From SIG307 sp045596385 (GTDB lineage: Bacteria; Bacillota; Clostridia; Lachnospirales; Lachnospiraceae): a stretch of 64,000 bases of DNA. The stretch covers positions 45,549 to 109,548 of the forward strand of contig JAZOCC010000034.1 of NCBI GenBank assembly GCA_045596385.1. The letters run 5' to 3'. Of this stretch, positions 32,671-40,571 are shown in pieces. The stretch's first letter is position 1. Every line of letters begins with the position of its first letter. Both the position numbers and the translations under genes were made by a program. Under the pieces are notes generated by a model that worked only from the letters and a program-made list of their open reading frames with translations, did not search any database and was not told the DNA's origin.

Positions 32671-34263
32671 TTACTTCCAGTTATCCACTGCGCCGTGCTC
32701 TGCCGCAAAGCAAGCCTTGTAGTTCTCTACAAAGACATCAAAGCCTGCCACGTCTGCAGCATCCGGTGCTAAGGTGGTACCGGTCTGGCCTGCGAATACC
32801 TTGTTGTTTAAGTATGCGCTTAAGGTCTCACCCTCAGCCTTGTTTGCCATATAAGCTGCCAGTACAGCCATGCCCCACGGGCCGCCCTCACTTGCGGTAT
32901 CCATTACGGTTACGGAGGTATTCAGTGCTGCTGCCAGAAGTTTCTGACCAACCACCGGCGTCTTAAACAGACCGCCGTGACCCATGATGCAATCTACCTT
33001 TACGCCCTCTTCCTTAATCAGAATATCGTTACCGATTTTGATGGTGGCAAGGGAAGATAAAATGTGGGTTCTCATGAAGTTTGCCAAGCTGAACTTTGCA
33101 TCCGGCTTACGTACAAACATCGGACGTCCTTCCGCAAACCCGGTTACCGGCTCGCCGGAGAAGTAGTTAAAGGAAACCTGACCGCCGCAATCTGCGTCGC
33201 CTTCCAGTGCCTTGCGGTACAAGGTTCCGTATAAATCGTTCATATCTACGCTCAAGCCGAAAGTATCCGCAAATTCCTTGAACAGATTTACCCATGCATT
33301 CAAATCGGAAGTACAGTTGTTACAATGTACCATGGCTACCGGCTTACCGTCCGGCGTGGTTACCATGTCGATTTCCTCGTGTACACCGTCCAAATCCTTC
33401 TCGGTAACAATCATGGAGAAGATAGACGTTCCTGCGGATACATTACCGGTGCCTACCGCTACCGCGTTGGTTGCTACCATACCGGTACCTGCGTCACCTT
33501 CCGGCGGACAAAGCGGAATACCGGCAGAAAGCTTACCGGACACATCCAAAAGCTTCGCACCCTCAGCCGTCAATGTACCTGCCGCTTCACCTGCGTTAAG
33601 GCTCTTCGGAAGGATGTCAGCCAGTTTCCAGGAGAATCCTTCTCCCGCCATCAGCTCGTCAAACTGTGCTACCATCTTCTGATTGTAGTCGTTGGTGTTC
33701 GCATCAATCGGGAACATACCGGACGCATCACCTACACCCAGTACCTTTTCCCCGGTCAGCTTGTAATGAATATAGCCTGCCAGCGTCGTAAAGAACGCTA
33801 CATCCTTTACATGCGCCTCTTTATTTAACACCGCCTGATACAGATGGGAAATACTCCATCTCTGCGGAATGTTGAAGCCTAACTTCTCGGTCAAAATCGC
33901 GCTGGACTGTGCCGTAATGGTATTTCTCCAGGTACGGAACGGTACCAGTAAATTATCATCCTTATCAAATGCCAGATAACCGTGCATCATTGCGGAAAAA
34001 CCGATGGCAGAAAGCTTCGTCACCTCTACATCGTACTTTGCCTTTACATCCGCAACCATGCTTGCATAACAATCCTGTAAACCGCCCCAAATATCCTCTA
34101 AAGTATAGGTCCAGATACCGTCCACCAGACGATTCTCCCAGTCATGGGTACCCAGCGCCAATGTTTCGTGATTCTCCCCGATTAATACAGCCTTAATTCT
34201 GGTCGAGCCGAACTCAATACCGAGAGCTGCCTTTCCGTTTAAAATAATTTCCTTTGCGTTCAT
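32671..34263 (-). CDS. FGGY-family carbohydrate kinase, pentulokinase-like
   Basis: 530 residues from ATG 34263 after AAAAGGAG. The ASKHA phosphate loop is ALGIEFGSTRIKAVLI; the second loop and glycine-rich region AVGTGNVSAGTSIFSM and the late TASEGGPWGMAVLAAYM are present. It should phosphorylate a ketopentose such as D-xylulose or L-ribulose, feeding xylose or arabinose from the xylan enzymes into the pentose phosphate pathway. The substrate cannot be fixed without comparison to characterised XylB/AraB. No isomerase gene is adjacent. Confidence 0.8.
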   Translation of the reverse strand: MNAKEIILNGKAALGIEFGSTRIKAVLIGENHETLALGTHDWENRLVDGIWTYTLEDIWGGLQDCYASMVADVKAKYDVEVTKLSAIGFSAMMHGYLAFDKDDNLLVPFRTWRNTITAQSSAILTEKLGFNIPQRWSISHLYQAVLNKEAHVKDVAFFTTLAGYIHYKLTGEKVLGVGDASGMFPIDANTNDYNQKMVAQFDELMAGEGFSWKLADILPKSLNAGEAAGTLTAEGAKLLDVSGKLSAGIPLCPPEGDAGTGMVATNAVAVGTGNVSAGTSIFSMIVTEKDLDGVHEEIDMVTTPDGKPVAMVHCNNCTSDLNAWVNLFKEFADTFGLSVDMNDLYGTLYRKALEGDADCGGQVSFNYFSGEPVTGFAEGRPMFVRKPDAKFSLANFMRTHILSSLATIKIGNDILIKEEGVKVDCIMGHGGLFKTPVVGQKLLAAALNTSVTVMDTASEGGPWGMAVLAAYMANKAEGETLSAYLNNKVFAGQTGTTLAPDAADVAGFDVFVENYKACFAAEHGAVDNWK

Positions 34264-34431
34264 ACCTTTTCTCCTTTTATTCTTTTTATCCACCCGGCAT
34301 ATCGCTATGCCGAAAACCGCATAAATGCAGTGTTTTCTCTTCACACGAGAATAATTAATTATACCTCATTTCTCCCATTTACGCAACCGTTACCGTCCAT
34401 TTTGATGGCAATATGTACCAGCTTTGTTTTG

Positions 34432-35103
34432 TCACCAGATAAACGGAATCAAACGATATCTTACCTTTTCTTTATACTCCTTGTATCCGGCCAGTTCCTG
34501 CTCCAAAAACTGTTCTTCTCCTTTAATCCGCTTTGCGATAATAAGCGGATACACAAGAAAAATAACAAAAGAAATCAAGGAGCCCAACACCAGTGGCATC
34601 GCCAAAAACAGTACTACAGTGGCAAAATACATGGGATGTCTTACAATGCCGTACAGCCCGGTGTCGATGACCTTTTGACTCTCCTGTACTTCAATGGTAC
34701 GGGACAGGTACGTATTTTCCCGCAGCACCTCCGCGTACAGTACATAGGCTAACAGAAATACTATCGCAGCACCGACAGAAACACCCTTCGGCAACGGGAA
34801 CCAACCAAACCGGAAGTCAAGTCCCGCCACGATAAAACCCGCCAGAAACATGAGCCCGCTTAGTTTTACCACAAGCCCCTGGTCTGCCTGCTTCTCCTTG
34901 GCATTTAACCGGGATTTCAACAGTCCCGGATTCTTCACCATCATCACAAGTCCGGCAAAAAACATGGGGATGAATAGGATGCCCATAAAGAGCCAGCCCT
35001 CAAAGAACTGTAACGTTCCTGCCGGTAAGAAAACCAGAAGTCCGACCAAGAGAATACCGAAAACAAATTTTATGCTAGCTTGTAGGAATAACTTTTTGTT
35101 CAT
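34432..35103 (-). CDS. Isoprenylcysteine carboxyl methyltransferase-like membrane protein
   Basis: 223 residues from ATG 35103 after AGGAGG. About five membrane helices and the C-terminal signature DTGLYGIVRHPMYFATVVLFLAMPL with RHPMY, shared by ICMT/PEMT-like enzymes. In bacteria these usually methylate small lipids or unknown substrates. It follows the NUDIX gene by ten bases. Confidence 0.85.
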   Translation of the reverse strand: MNKKLFLQASIKFVFGILLVGLLVFLPAGTLQFFEGWLFMGILFIPMFFAGLVMMVKNPGLLKSRLNAKEKQADQGLVVKLSGLMFLAGFIVAGLDFRFGWFPLPKGVSVGAAIVFLLAYVLYAEVLRENTYLSRTIEVQESQKVIDTGLYGIVRHPMYFATVVLFLAMPLVLGSLISFVIFLVYPLIIAKRIKGEEQFLEQELAGYKEYKEKVRYRLIPFIW

Positions 35104-35113
35104 AATAGTCCTC

Positions 35114-35578
35114 CTATCTTTGCACGACCTTCCATTTTCCGTCCTCCACCACATACCGGAACTCGCTCAGATTCTCATCCAGCATAACTTCCAGTAATTC
35201 CTTAAAATCTTTGACCAGATTCACCTTCTGTAAATCCTCTATCTTCACCCAGTGCATGGTACCCTCTTCCGAGGAAATGACCTCTCCCGAAAACTTGTCC
35301 GCCACAAACAAAAACACAAGGTATCTGCCGTTTTCACCGGATTCTCCGCTAATCGGAAACTGCTTTACACCACACAACTTCGGATGTTCCACCGTAAGTC
35401 CGGTTTCTTCCTTCATTTCCCGAACCACCGCATCCACAATGGACTCTCCCGGTTCCACATGACCGCCGGGCAGGGTAAACCCCTTCCAGTCTTTCTTTAT
35501 TCTATCTTGTAACAGATATTCATTTCCTCTTCGAATGAGGCACAATACCGTTAATTCTACATTCTCTGTGCGTTTCAT
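35114..35578 (-). CDS. NUDIX hydrolase
   Basis: 154 residues. Nudix box GGHVEPGESIVDAVVREMKEETGL is complete (G-x5-E-x7-REUXEE-x-GU). It should hydrolyse a nucleoside diphosphate derivative; the substrate is unknown. The start at 35578 overlaps the stop of the rhomboid gene by four bases (ATGA). Confidence 0.92.
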   Translation of the reverse strand: MKRTENVELTVLCLIRRGNEYLLQDRIKKDWKGFTLPGGHVEPGESIVDAVVREMKEETGLTVEHPKLCGVKQFPISGESGENGRYLVFLFVADKFSGEVISSEEGTMHWVKIEDLQKVNLVKDFKELLEVMLDENLSEFRYVVEDGKWKVVQR

Positions 35579-36177
35579 TCCGCCATCCTCCGCGAATTCA
35601 TCTTTAACATAACAAAGCCTGCCGACACACCGATTATAAATCCGATTGCATGTACTACAATGGTCCCGATTCCGAGAAAGCATCCCACAATCCCGTAAAT
35701 CAGCAAGTAACGCTTTTCCGCAACAGTGAAGCAAACACGTTGTTTCCCTTGCCCTTTTATGAACCATACACAAGCCATTCCCAACAATACAAAGATTCCG
35801 AGGGATGCCCCTATCATAGTTCCGTTTTTAAAAATCAAACTCCAAAGAAACGCAGTAAGCATCGTTCCCAAATTGTAAAGTAACAGCAACTTTATTTTGC
35901 CTGTCTTCTCTTCCATCTTACTTCCTACAATCATTAGTGCTACCACATTACCTGCCAGGTGGATGATTCCCATATGAAGGTATCCGCAAGTCAGAAGACG
36001 CCACCATTGCCCTTGCTCTGCTATAAGTGCAAAAGAAGCTTCTCCGTATTCCTTTAAGTATCCCCCACCGGAAATGAACAATCCAAAGAAGCTGCCTCCG
36101 CCGATTATGAGATTGGCGACAAACGCCAGTATGTTGATCACTGCAATACACAGTGTTGCCATTCTTCCTTTTTTCAT
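35575..36177 (-). CDS. Rhomboid family intramembrane serine protease
   Basis: 200 residues, six membrane helices. The helix-4 motif is MIGASLGIF with the nucleophile serine; the partner histidine is in VVHAIGFIIG on helix 6; WWRLLTCGYLHMGIIHLAGN matches helix 2. The canonical GASG is GASL here, so activity is plausible but not certain. Four-base overlap with the NUDIX gene. Confidence 0.85.
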   Translation of the reverse strand: MKKGRMATLCIAVINILAFVANLIIGGGSFFGLFISGGGYLKEYGEASFALIAEQGQWWRLLTCGYLHMGIIHLAGNVVALMIVGSKMEEKTGKIKLLLLYNLGTMLTAFLWSLIFKNGTMIGASLGIFVLLGMACVWFIKGQGKQRVCFTVAEKRYLLIYGIVGCFLGIGTIVVHAIGFIIGVSAGFVMLKMNSRRMAE

Positions 36178-36241
36178 TTTCTACTCTGCTTTCTAAATAC
36201 TTTACTTCAATTCTCAGATTATTGCTGATTCAAACTTTCCG

Positions 36242-36694
36242 CTAAACAATAAAGTTTACCACTCCGAATATCACATGACACACCGTAAACACGCCTATCG
36301 GAATCAATGCAATCCAATTCTTTCTGTCCAGCGCAAAGAACAAAAAAACAAGACACGGCGCTACCGTCATGCCCAGTATCACGCCTGCATTTGCCATGCC
36401 GGTGTAATATAGACTCCAACACAAATAATATAGCAGGCAACATCCTATAACTACTATAATTAACGGGGTTATGCTAAGCTTTTTACGCTCTTTATGCATA
36501 ATTGCACACAACGCTGCCACCATTACCACCTGACAAACGGAACCGATTGTGTCCGCTACTTTTGTTACAGACTCTGCTCGCAAAACATCATTGGGTGCCG
36601 ATACCGCAAACCATATAAAATTCGGAAGCATGATAATCAAAAAGAGAATCAGGCCCCAAATATCAAAACCGAATTTATAATTCTTCTTTATCAT
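36242..36694 (-). CDS. Four-helix hypothetical membrane protein
   Basis: 150 residues from ATG 36694 after GGGGAG. Four membrane segments: LILFLIIMLPNFIWFAV, TIGSVCQVVMVAALCAIM, LIIVVIGCCLLYYLCWSLYY and VILGMTVAPCLVFLFFAL, then ALIPIGVFTVCHVIFGVVNF. No family recognised. Confidence 0.7.
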   Translation of the reverse strand: MIKKNYKFGFDIWGLILFLIIMLPNFIWFAVSAPNDVLRAESVTKVADTIGSVCQVVMVAALCAIMHKERKKLSITPLIIVVIGCCLLYYLCWSLYYTGMANAGVILGMTVAPCLVFLFFALDRKNWIALIPIGVFTVCHVIFGVVNFIV

Positions 36695-36715
36695 CTTGAT
36701 TCTCCCCACAGCCAA

Positions 36716-37144
36716 TTATAACGCCTTCTCACAGTGCTCATAGCACCATTTCGCATCCTTTCTTCCGAACCATCCTTCGCCCTCACTCACACGCGGATAA
36801 AGCTTGTGCAGTGCTTCCTTTTCCTCCGCCAGAAGTTCCGCATAATCATTTGTCTCACGGCTTATTTCCACCACAATGTATTTATGGTCTCCGTCATTCC
36901 GTTTAAACATTCCGATGAGTTTTATTTCCACCTCGTCCCCGAGGTTATATTCCTTTGTTGACATCAACATACAATCGCAATGGGGTGCCGGCGGAGTTCC
37001 GGACTCTTTCACCCATCCGTACGGGTAGTCAAACCCTCTGGCATGTGCCAGTGATTCCTTATCCGATTCCGAAAACGCATTTGTTTCCGGGTTATATACC
37101 ATACGCTTCGGATAGTCTTTGGTTTGTTCAATTATCATTCGCAT
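36716..37144 (-). CDS. Inorganic pyrophosphatase-like protein
   Basis: 142 residues. YPYGWVKESG, DCMLMSTKEYNLGDEVEIKLIGMFKRNDGDHKYIVVE resembles the core of a family I inorganic pyrophosphatase (YPYNYG...D.D...G...D..). Some acidic ligands are changed, so it may be a diverged member acting on another phosphate compound. Confidence 0.6.
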   Translation of the reverse strand: MRMIIEQTKDYPKRMVYNPETNAFSESDKESLAHARGFDYPYGWVKESGTPPAPHCDCMLMSTKEYNLGDEVEIKLIGMFKRNDGDHKYIVVEISRETNDYAELLAEEKEALHKLYPRVSEGEGWFGRKDAKWCYEHCEKAL

Positions 37145-37175
37145 ATATACTCCTCCTCACAAGCTCTGACTTCTC

Positions 37176-37625
37176 TTACTCCAACGTGCATTTCATCAAC
37201 ACCGCATGCTCTCTCGGTTCCTCGTAATAATTCTTCCGCAAACCGATTTCCTCAAAGCCCAGCTTCGTGTATAGCTTTCTCGCCGGTGTGTTACTTTCTC
37301 TCACTTCCAGGAAAAACTCTGCGACCCCCCTGCTCTTTCCGGCTTCCATAAGCGCAGTCATCATTTCTATAGCCACACCCTTTCCCCGGGCTTCCGGTGC
37401 GGTGCACACATTGGTGATATCCGCTTCTTCTCCGGTACAAAGAAGGACGCAATATCCCAAGAATGCGTCCTTTTCTTTTGCTATCAGCACAATATAATTT
37501 TCATCCGACAGTGTCTGAAAAAAGGCGTCGTAGCTCCACGGTCTGGAAAAGTTCTCTGCCTCCAGAGCCGCCACCGCTGCCACATCTTCTTCTGTCATCT
37601 TCCTGATGGTCCAAGTCGTTTCCAA
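37176..37625 (-). CDS. rimI: Ribosomal-protein-alanine N-acetyltransferase RimI
   Basis: About 149 residues. GNAT motifs: ITNVCTAPEARGKGVAIEMMTALMEAGKSRGV and FLEVRESNTPARKLYTKLGFEEIGLRKNYY, the RimI pattern. It acetylates the N-terminus of ribosomal protein S18. The start is not ATG: TTG at 37625 is seven bases from AAGGAG, while TTG 37631 is too close. It follows tsaB by 84 nt and is commonly found with tsaB and tsaE. Confidence 0.9.
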   Translation of the reverse strand: METTWTIRKMTEEDVAAVAALEAENFSRPWSYDAFFQTLSDENYIVLIAKEKDAFLGYCVLLCTGEEADITNVCTAPEARGKGVAIEMMTALMEAGKSRGVAEFFLEVRESNTPARKLYTKLGFEEIGLRKNYYEEPREHAVLMKCTLE

Positions 37626-37709
37626 GCTCAATCTCCTTCCGGGCGTCTTTCCTGCGGCTTCCGGTTCTTTTCAGCCACCGGCTGCTTCCACCCGTTTCAC
37701 TCCTCTTTC

Positions 37710-38429
37710 CTACGCCAGCTCCGCCCGTTCCTTTTCTTCCCGTTCTCGCTCTGCCTGAGACTTCCGAAGATAAGTCGGTACAAACTCTGCCGCCGTCTGG
37801 GTCTTTCCTTCCTTTGCATATACAAAAGCACAGGCCGCCAAGGACGCCGCCCGCTGCTTGCTCATATGTACCGGTGCAAAGGAAAACTCCACAGTAGTCT
37901 TCTCCGCAAGTACCGCTTTGTACGCATCCGCACCGTCCCCTAGATAAATCACCGGACATCCCAAACGGTTCACTTCCGCAATGATATCTTCCACTGCCAT
38001 CGCTTCTTGCGCAAACAAACAATCCATAGCACCCGTTTCCTTGTTCCAACGGTATAACCCGGTGTATACCTGAGACCGTCTGGCATCCATCAGCGGACAG
38101 ATTACCGCATCGCTTCCACAGAAATTCCAAGCCAGCGCTTCCGTGGTCGGCACCGCAATAAGCGGCTTATTAAGAGCCTGCCCCAGTCCCTTGGCCGTCG
38201 CGGACCCGATACGAAGTCCCGTAAAGGAGCCCGGTCCTGCCGTTACTGCAATGGCGTCCAGTTCGGAAAGCTCCGTCTCCGTCATCTTCACAATCTCGTC
38301 AATCATGGGAAGTAATGTCTGGGAATGGGTCTTTTTATAGTTGGTTGTATACTCGGCTAACACCGCATCCTCCGTGGCCAGTGCCGCAGACGCAATAAGT
38401 CCCGAGCTGTCAATGGCTAAAATCTTCAT
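37710..38429 (-). CDS. tsaB: tRNA threonylcarbamoyladenosine biosynthesis protein TsaB
   Basis: 239 residues. ILAIDSSGLIASAAL, the TAGPGSFTGLRIGSATAKGL motif and DARRSQVYTGLY mark TsaB, the scaffold partner of TsaD. It ends in a charged helix SQAEREREEKERAELA. It lies 28 nt downstream of tsaE and upstream of rimI. Confidence 0.96.
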   Translation of the reverse strand: MKILAIDSSGLIASAALATEDAVLAEYTTNYKKTHSQTLLPMIDEIVKMTETELSELDAIAVTAGPGSFTGLRIGSATAKGLGQALNKPLIAVPTTEALAWNFCGSDAVICPLMDARRSQVYTGLYRWNKETGAMDCLFAQEAMAVEDIIAEVNRLGCPVIYLGDGADAYKAVLAEKTTVEFSFAPVHMSKQRAASLAACAFVYAKEGKTQTAAEFVPTYLRKSQAEREREEKERAELA

Positions 38430-38457
38430 GTAATTTCACCTCTTGGAGTAAAATTCT

Positions 38458-38877
38458 TTATTCTCCCACCGTAATCAAACGATAGTCCGTCCCTTTTTGC
38501 AAATCCTTGCTGATACGAACCTTCACCGCTTCTGCCGGAATCAGTTCCTCAATCAGTTCCGCCCACTCGATCATACAAGCGCCGTCCCCGTAGAAATAGT
38601 CCTCGTATCCGATTTCTTCCATCTCCTCCGGCTCCTCGATACGGTACACGTCAAAATGGTAAAACGGCAGACGTCCCTGATACTCCTGCACAATGGTAAA
38701 GGTTGGGCTGTTTACCGTATCGGTAACTCCGAGGCCCACCGCAAACCCTTTTGTAAACACGGTTTTACCCACACCCAGGTCACCGGATAGGCAGTACACC
38801 GCACCCGGCTTTGCTTCTTCGCCTAATTTCTTTCCGAGGGCATAAGTTTCCTCTGCCGAAAAACTTTCAAACTTCAT
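38458..38877 (-). CDS. tsaE: tRNA threonylcarbamoyladenosine ATPase TsaE
   Basis: 139 residues from ATG 38877 after AAAGGAG. P-loop LSGDLGVGKTVFTKG, TFTIVQEY and HFDVYRIE, ending in WAELIEELIP. It drives the TsaB-TsaD cycle in t6A formation. First of tsaE-tsaB-rimI. Confidence 0.96.
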   Translation of the reverse strand: MKFESFSAEETYALGKKLGEEAKPGAVYCLSGDLGVGKTVFTKGFAVGLGVTDTVNSPTFTIVQEYQGRLPFYHFDVYRIEEPEEMEEIGYEDYFYGDGACMIEWAELIEELIPAEAVKVRISKDLQKGTDYRLITVGE

Positions 38878-38950
38878 AATTGCTCCTTTAATCAGACTTT
38901 TCAATCATCTCTGTCGTCTGTTTTCAAATCTGCACTTTCACAAGTACCTC

Positions 38951-39457
38951 TCACTTGATACTCTTTCCCGCAACCTTTTCGGACAAATGTTTCTTAAACA
39001 GCTCTTTTACCTCATTCTCACACTGAGACAATGCACTCTTTGGCCAAACGAAGGCATACACGCGACCGGTATACACTAAAATCTGGGACTTGTATTCCCT
39101 CACCTGATATACATCTCCCCAGGTAATGGACTGACTCTGCTCTCCCTGACTCAGAGTAATACCTTCATCGGTCAGCACATAATCCAGAGGCTTTTTGAAT
39201 ACCTCGTTATTTTTTACCTGTTTTCTTGCTTTGCTGTACAACTGTAACGGATGTATCACCGTAAATAACATCGCAACAAAAATCAATGCTACGGTCTTTA
39301 CCGGGTCCCCCTTCCCGAAACCGGCAATCAAAAGACCGATGGCTCCGAAGGTAACAATGGCATCCGCAATCAAAGCTCCCCCGCGGTAGGAATGATGCAT
39401 TAAAAACGCAAACATATCCTTTACGGTTACCTGTACCGAAAATTTCACTTCTTTCAT
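38951..39457 (-). CDS. YcxB-like membrane protein
   Basis: 168 residues. Two membrane helices (AIVTFGAIGLLIAGF, VALIFVAMLFTVIHPL) after a short N-terminal strand, then a cytoplasmic YcxB-type domain YVLTDEGITLSQGEQSQSITWGDVYQVREYKSQILVYTGRVYAFVWPK. Function unknown. Confidence 0.8.
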   Translation of the reverse strand: MKEVKFSVQVTVKDMFAFLMHHSYRGGALIADAIVTFGAIGLLIAGFGKGDPVKTVALIFVAMLFTVIHPLQLYSKARKQVKNNEVFKKPLDYVLTDEGITLSQGEQSQSITWGDVYQVREYKSQILVYTGRVYAFVWPKSALSQCENEVKELFKKHLSEKVAGKSIK

Positions 39458-39493
39458 GAAACTTTACTCCTTTCAAGTTCCTTTTTACTCTTC

Positions 39494-40372
39494 TTATACC
39501 TGTAAAATCCAACCGATGACCCCCTGCGGAAGTCGCTCTTCCATCGGGGTTCCGTCATCAAACATCAGATTTGCATGCATAGAATTCACCAGACAATGCT
39601 GTCCCATTTCCACACCGAAGTTAATGGAGGAGATACCGCCGTCGCCGTTCTTTGTCCACTTCGGAAAATAGAGGAACTTATGCTTCATATTTTCCAAACG
39701 TTCTACACGCGGACGAATCTCTGTTTCGAAATCATGAAATTCGTCGTGGGTGGAAATTGCAAAAAACAAATGTACATCGTTAGCATCAAACTCATCCAGC
39801 ACCTCGTCCGCTGGAATTGCACTTGTTCCGATCGGCACACAACCGTCAAAAAACGCAGTCTCCTGTGCAACTACCTGAAAGCAGAAGGTTGCACCGCTGG
39901 AATTTCCCATCACAATCTTTTTCCCGATGGTCTGCTCCCGCTCTTTTACAAACTGCTTTATAAGTTCCACCACCGGTTTCGTATATTCTCCCGTATGCCA
40001 GGTGCCCTTAACAGAACCTTCCTCATCTCTGTATTCATTTGCCAGCGGAATCAGTACATAGGCTCCGCCCAATTGCTTTTGATATTCCGGAGACGCAAAC
40101 AACTCGCCACCGCTGTAATTAATACAAATATCGCCCTCCAGAGAATTCGATGTGCCATGTAAGAAGATCAAAAGCGGATACTTTTGATTCGTCGGATACC
40201 CATGTTCCGTCGGGTCGTAATAATAGTATCTGAGATTCTCAATGGCAGGCGCCTCAAAGATTTCCTTGTGATAAAGATGAAAATACTCGCCTACCTTGTA
40301 GGTAGCGGCATAACTGATAAATTCATCCCCCGTAAGCTCATTTGCCCACGGTGGAGTTACTTGGTTTTCCAT
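39494..40372 (-). CDS. Alpha/beta hydrolase, probable carbohydrate esterase
   Basis: 292 residues. YPLLIFLHGTSNS supplies the oxyanion region, IVMGNSSGATFC the nucleophile serine, and GQHCLVNSMHANL the likely catalytic histidine. It has no signal peptide. In this xylan-rich neighbourhood a feruloyl or acetyl-xylan esterase role is plausible, but sequence alone does not settle it. Start follows AAAGGAGG. Confidence 0.8.
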   Translation of the reverse strand: MENQVTPPWANELTGDEFISYAATYKVGEYFHLYHKEIFEAPAIENLRYYYYDPTEHGYPTNQKYPLLIFLHGTSNSLEGDICINYSGGELFASPEYQKQLGGAYVLIPLANEYRDEEGSVKGTWHTGEYTKPVVELIKQFVKEREQTIGKKIVMGNSSGATFCFQVVAQETAFFDGCVPIGTSAIPADEVLDEFDANDVHLFFAISTHDEFHDFETEIRPRVERLENMKHKFLYFPKWTKNGDGGISSINFGVEMGQHCLVNSMHANLMFDDGTPMEERLPQGVIGWILQV

Positions 40373-40395
40373 ACGGTATTCCTCCTTTTACTTTT

Positions 40396-40571
40396 GGTAA
40401 CACCCACGGATTGCTCTACTGCTTCGCAGTTCCCGCAATCCTGCCAACATTCGGATTCCGCACATTTTCTATCGAAAATGGCTACTTCCTCATGTTGGGG
40501 CGGTTCAAAAGTTTCTACATCTGTTCTTGTGCAAGCACAAACAGATGCAGAACTTTTGACCCTGGTGTTAC
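40396..40571. repeat. Structured intergenic repeat with a four-way junction
   Basis: GGTAACACC (40396) pairs with GGTGTTAC (40564-40571) and closes three hairpins: GATTGC/GCAATC with inner ACTGC/GCAGT, CCAACAT/ATGTTGG with inner CATTTTC/GAAAATG, and a long imperfect one GGTTCAAAAGTT..TTGTGC/GCACAA..AACTTTTGACC (40502-40561). The tex stop codon lies inside the closing stem. It resembles dispersed intergenic repeats of Lachnospiraceae. Confidence 0.6.

Noticed and set aside
37501..38130. 209-codon minus-strand frame overlapping tsaB and rimI
   Set aside because: Low-complexity, cysteine- and arginine-rich translation in another frame of tsaB; no ribosome site and no family.
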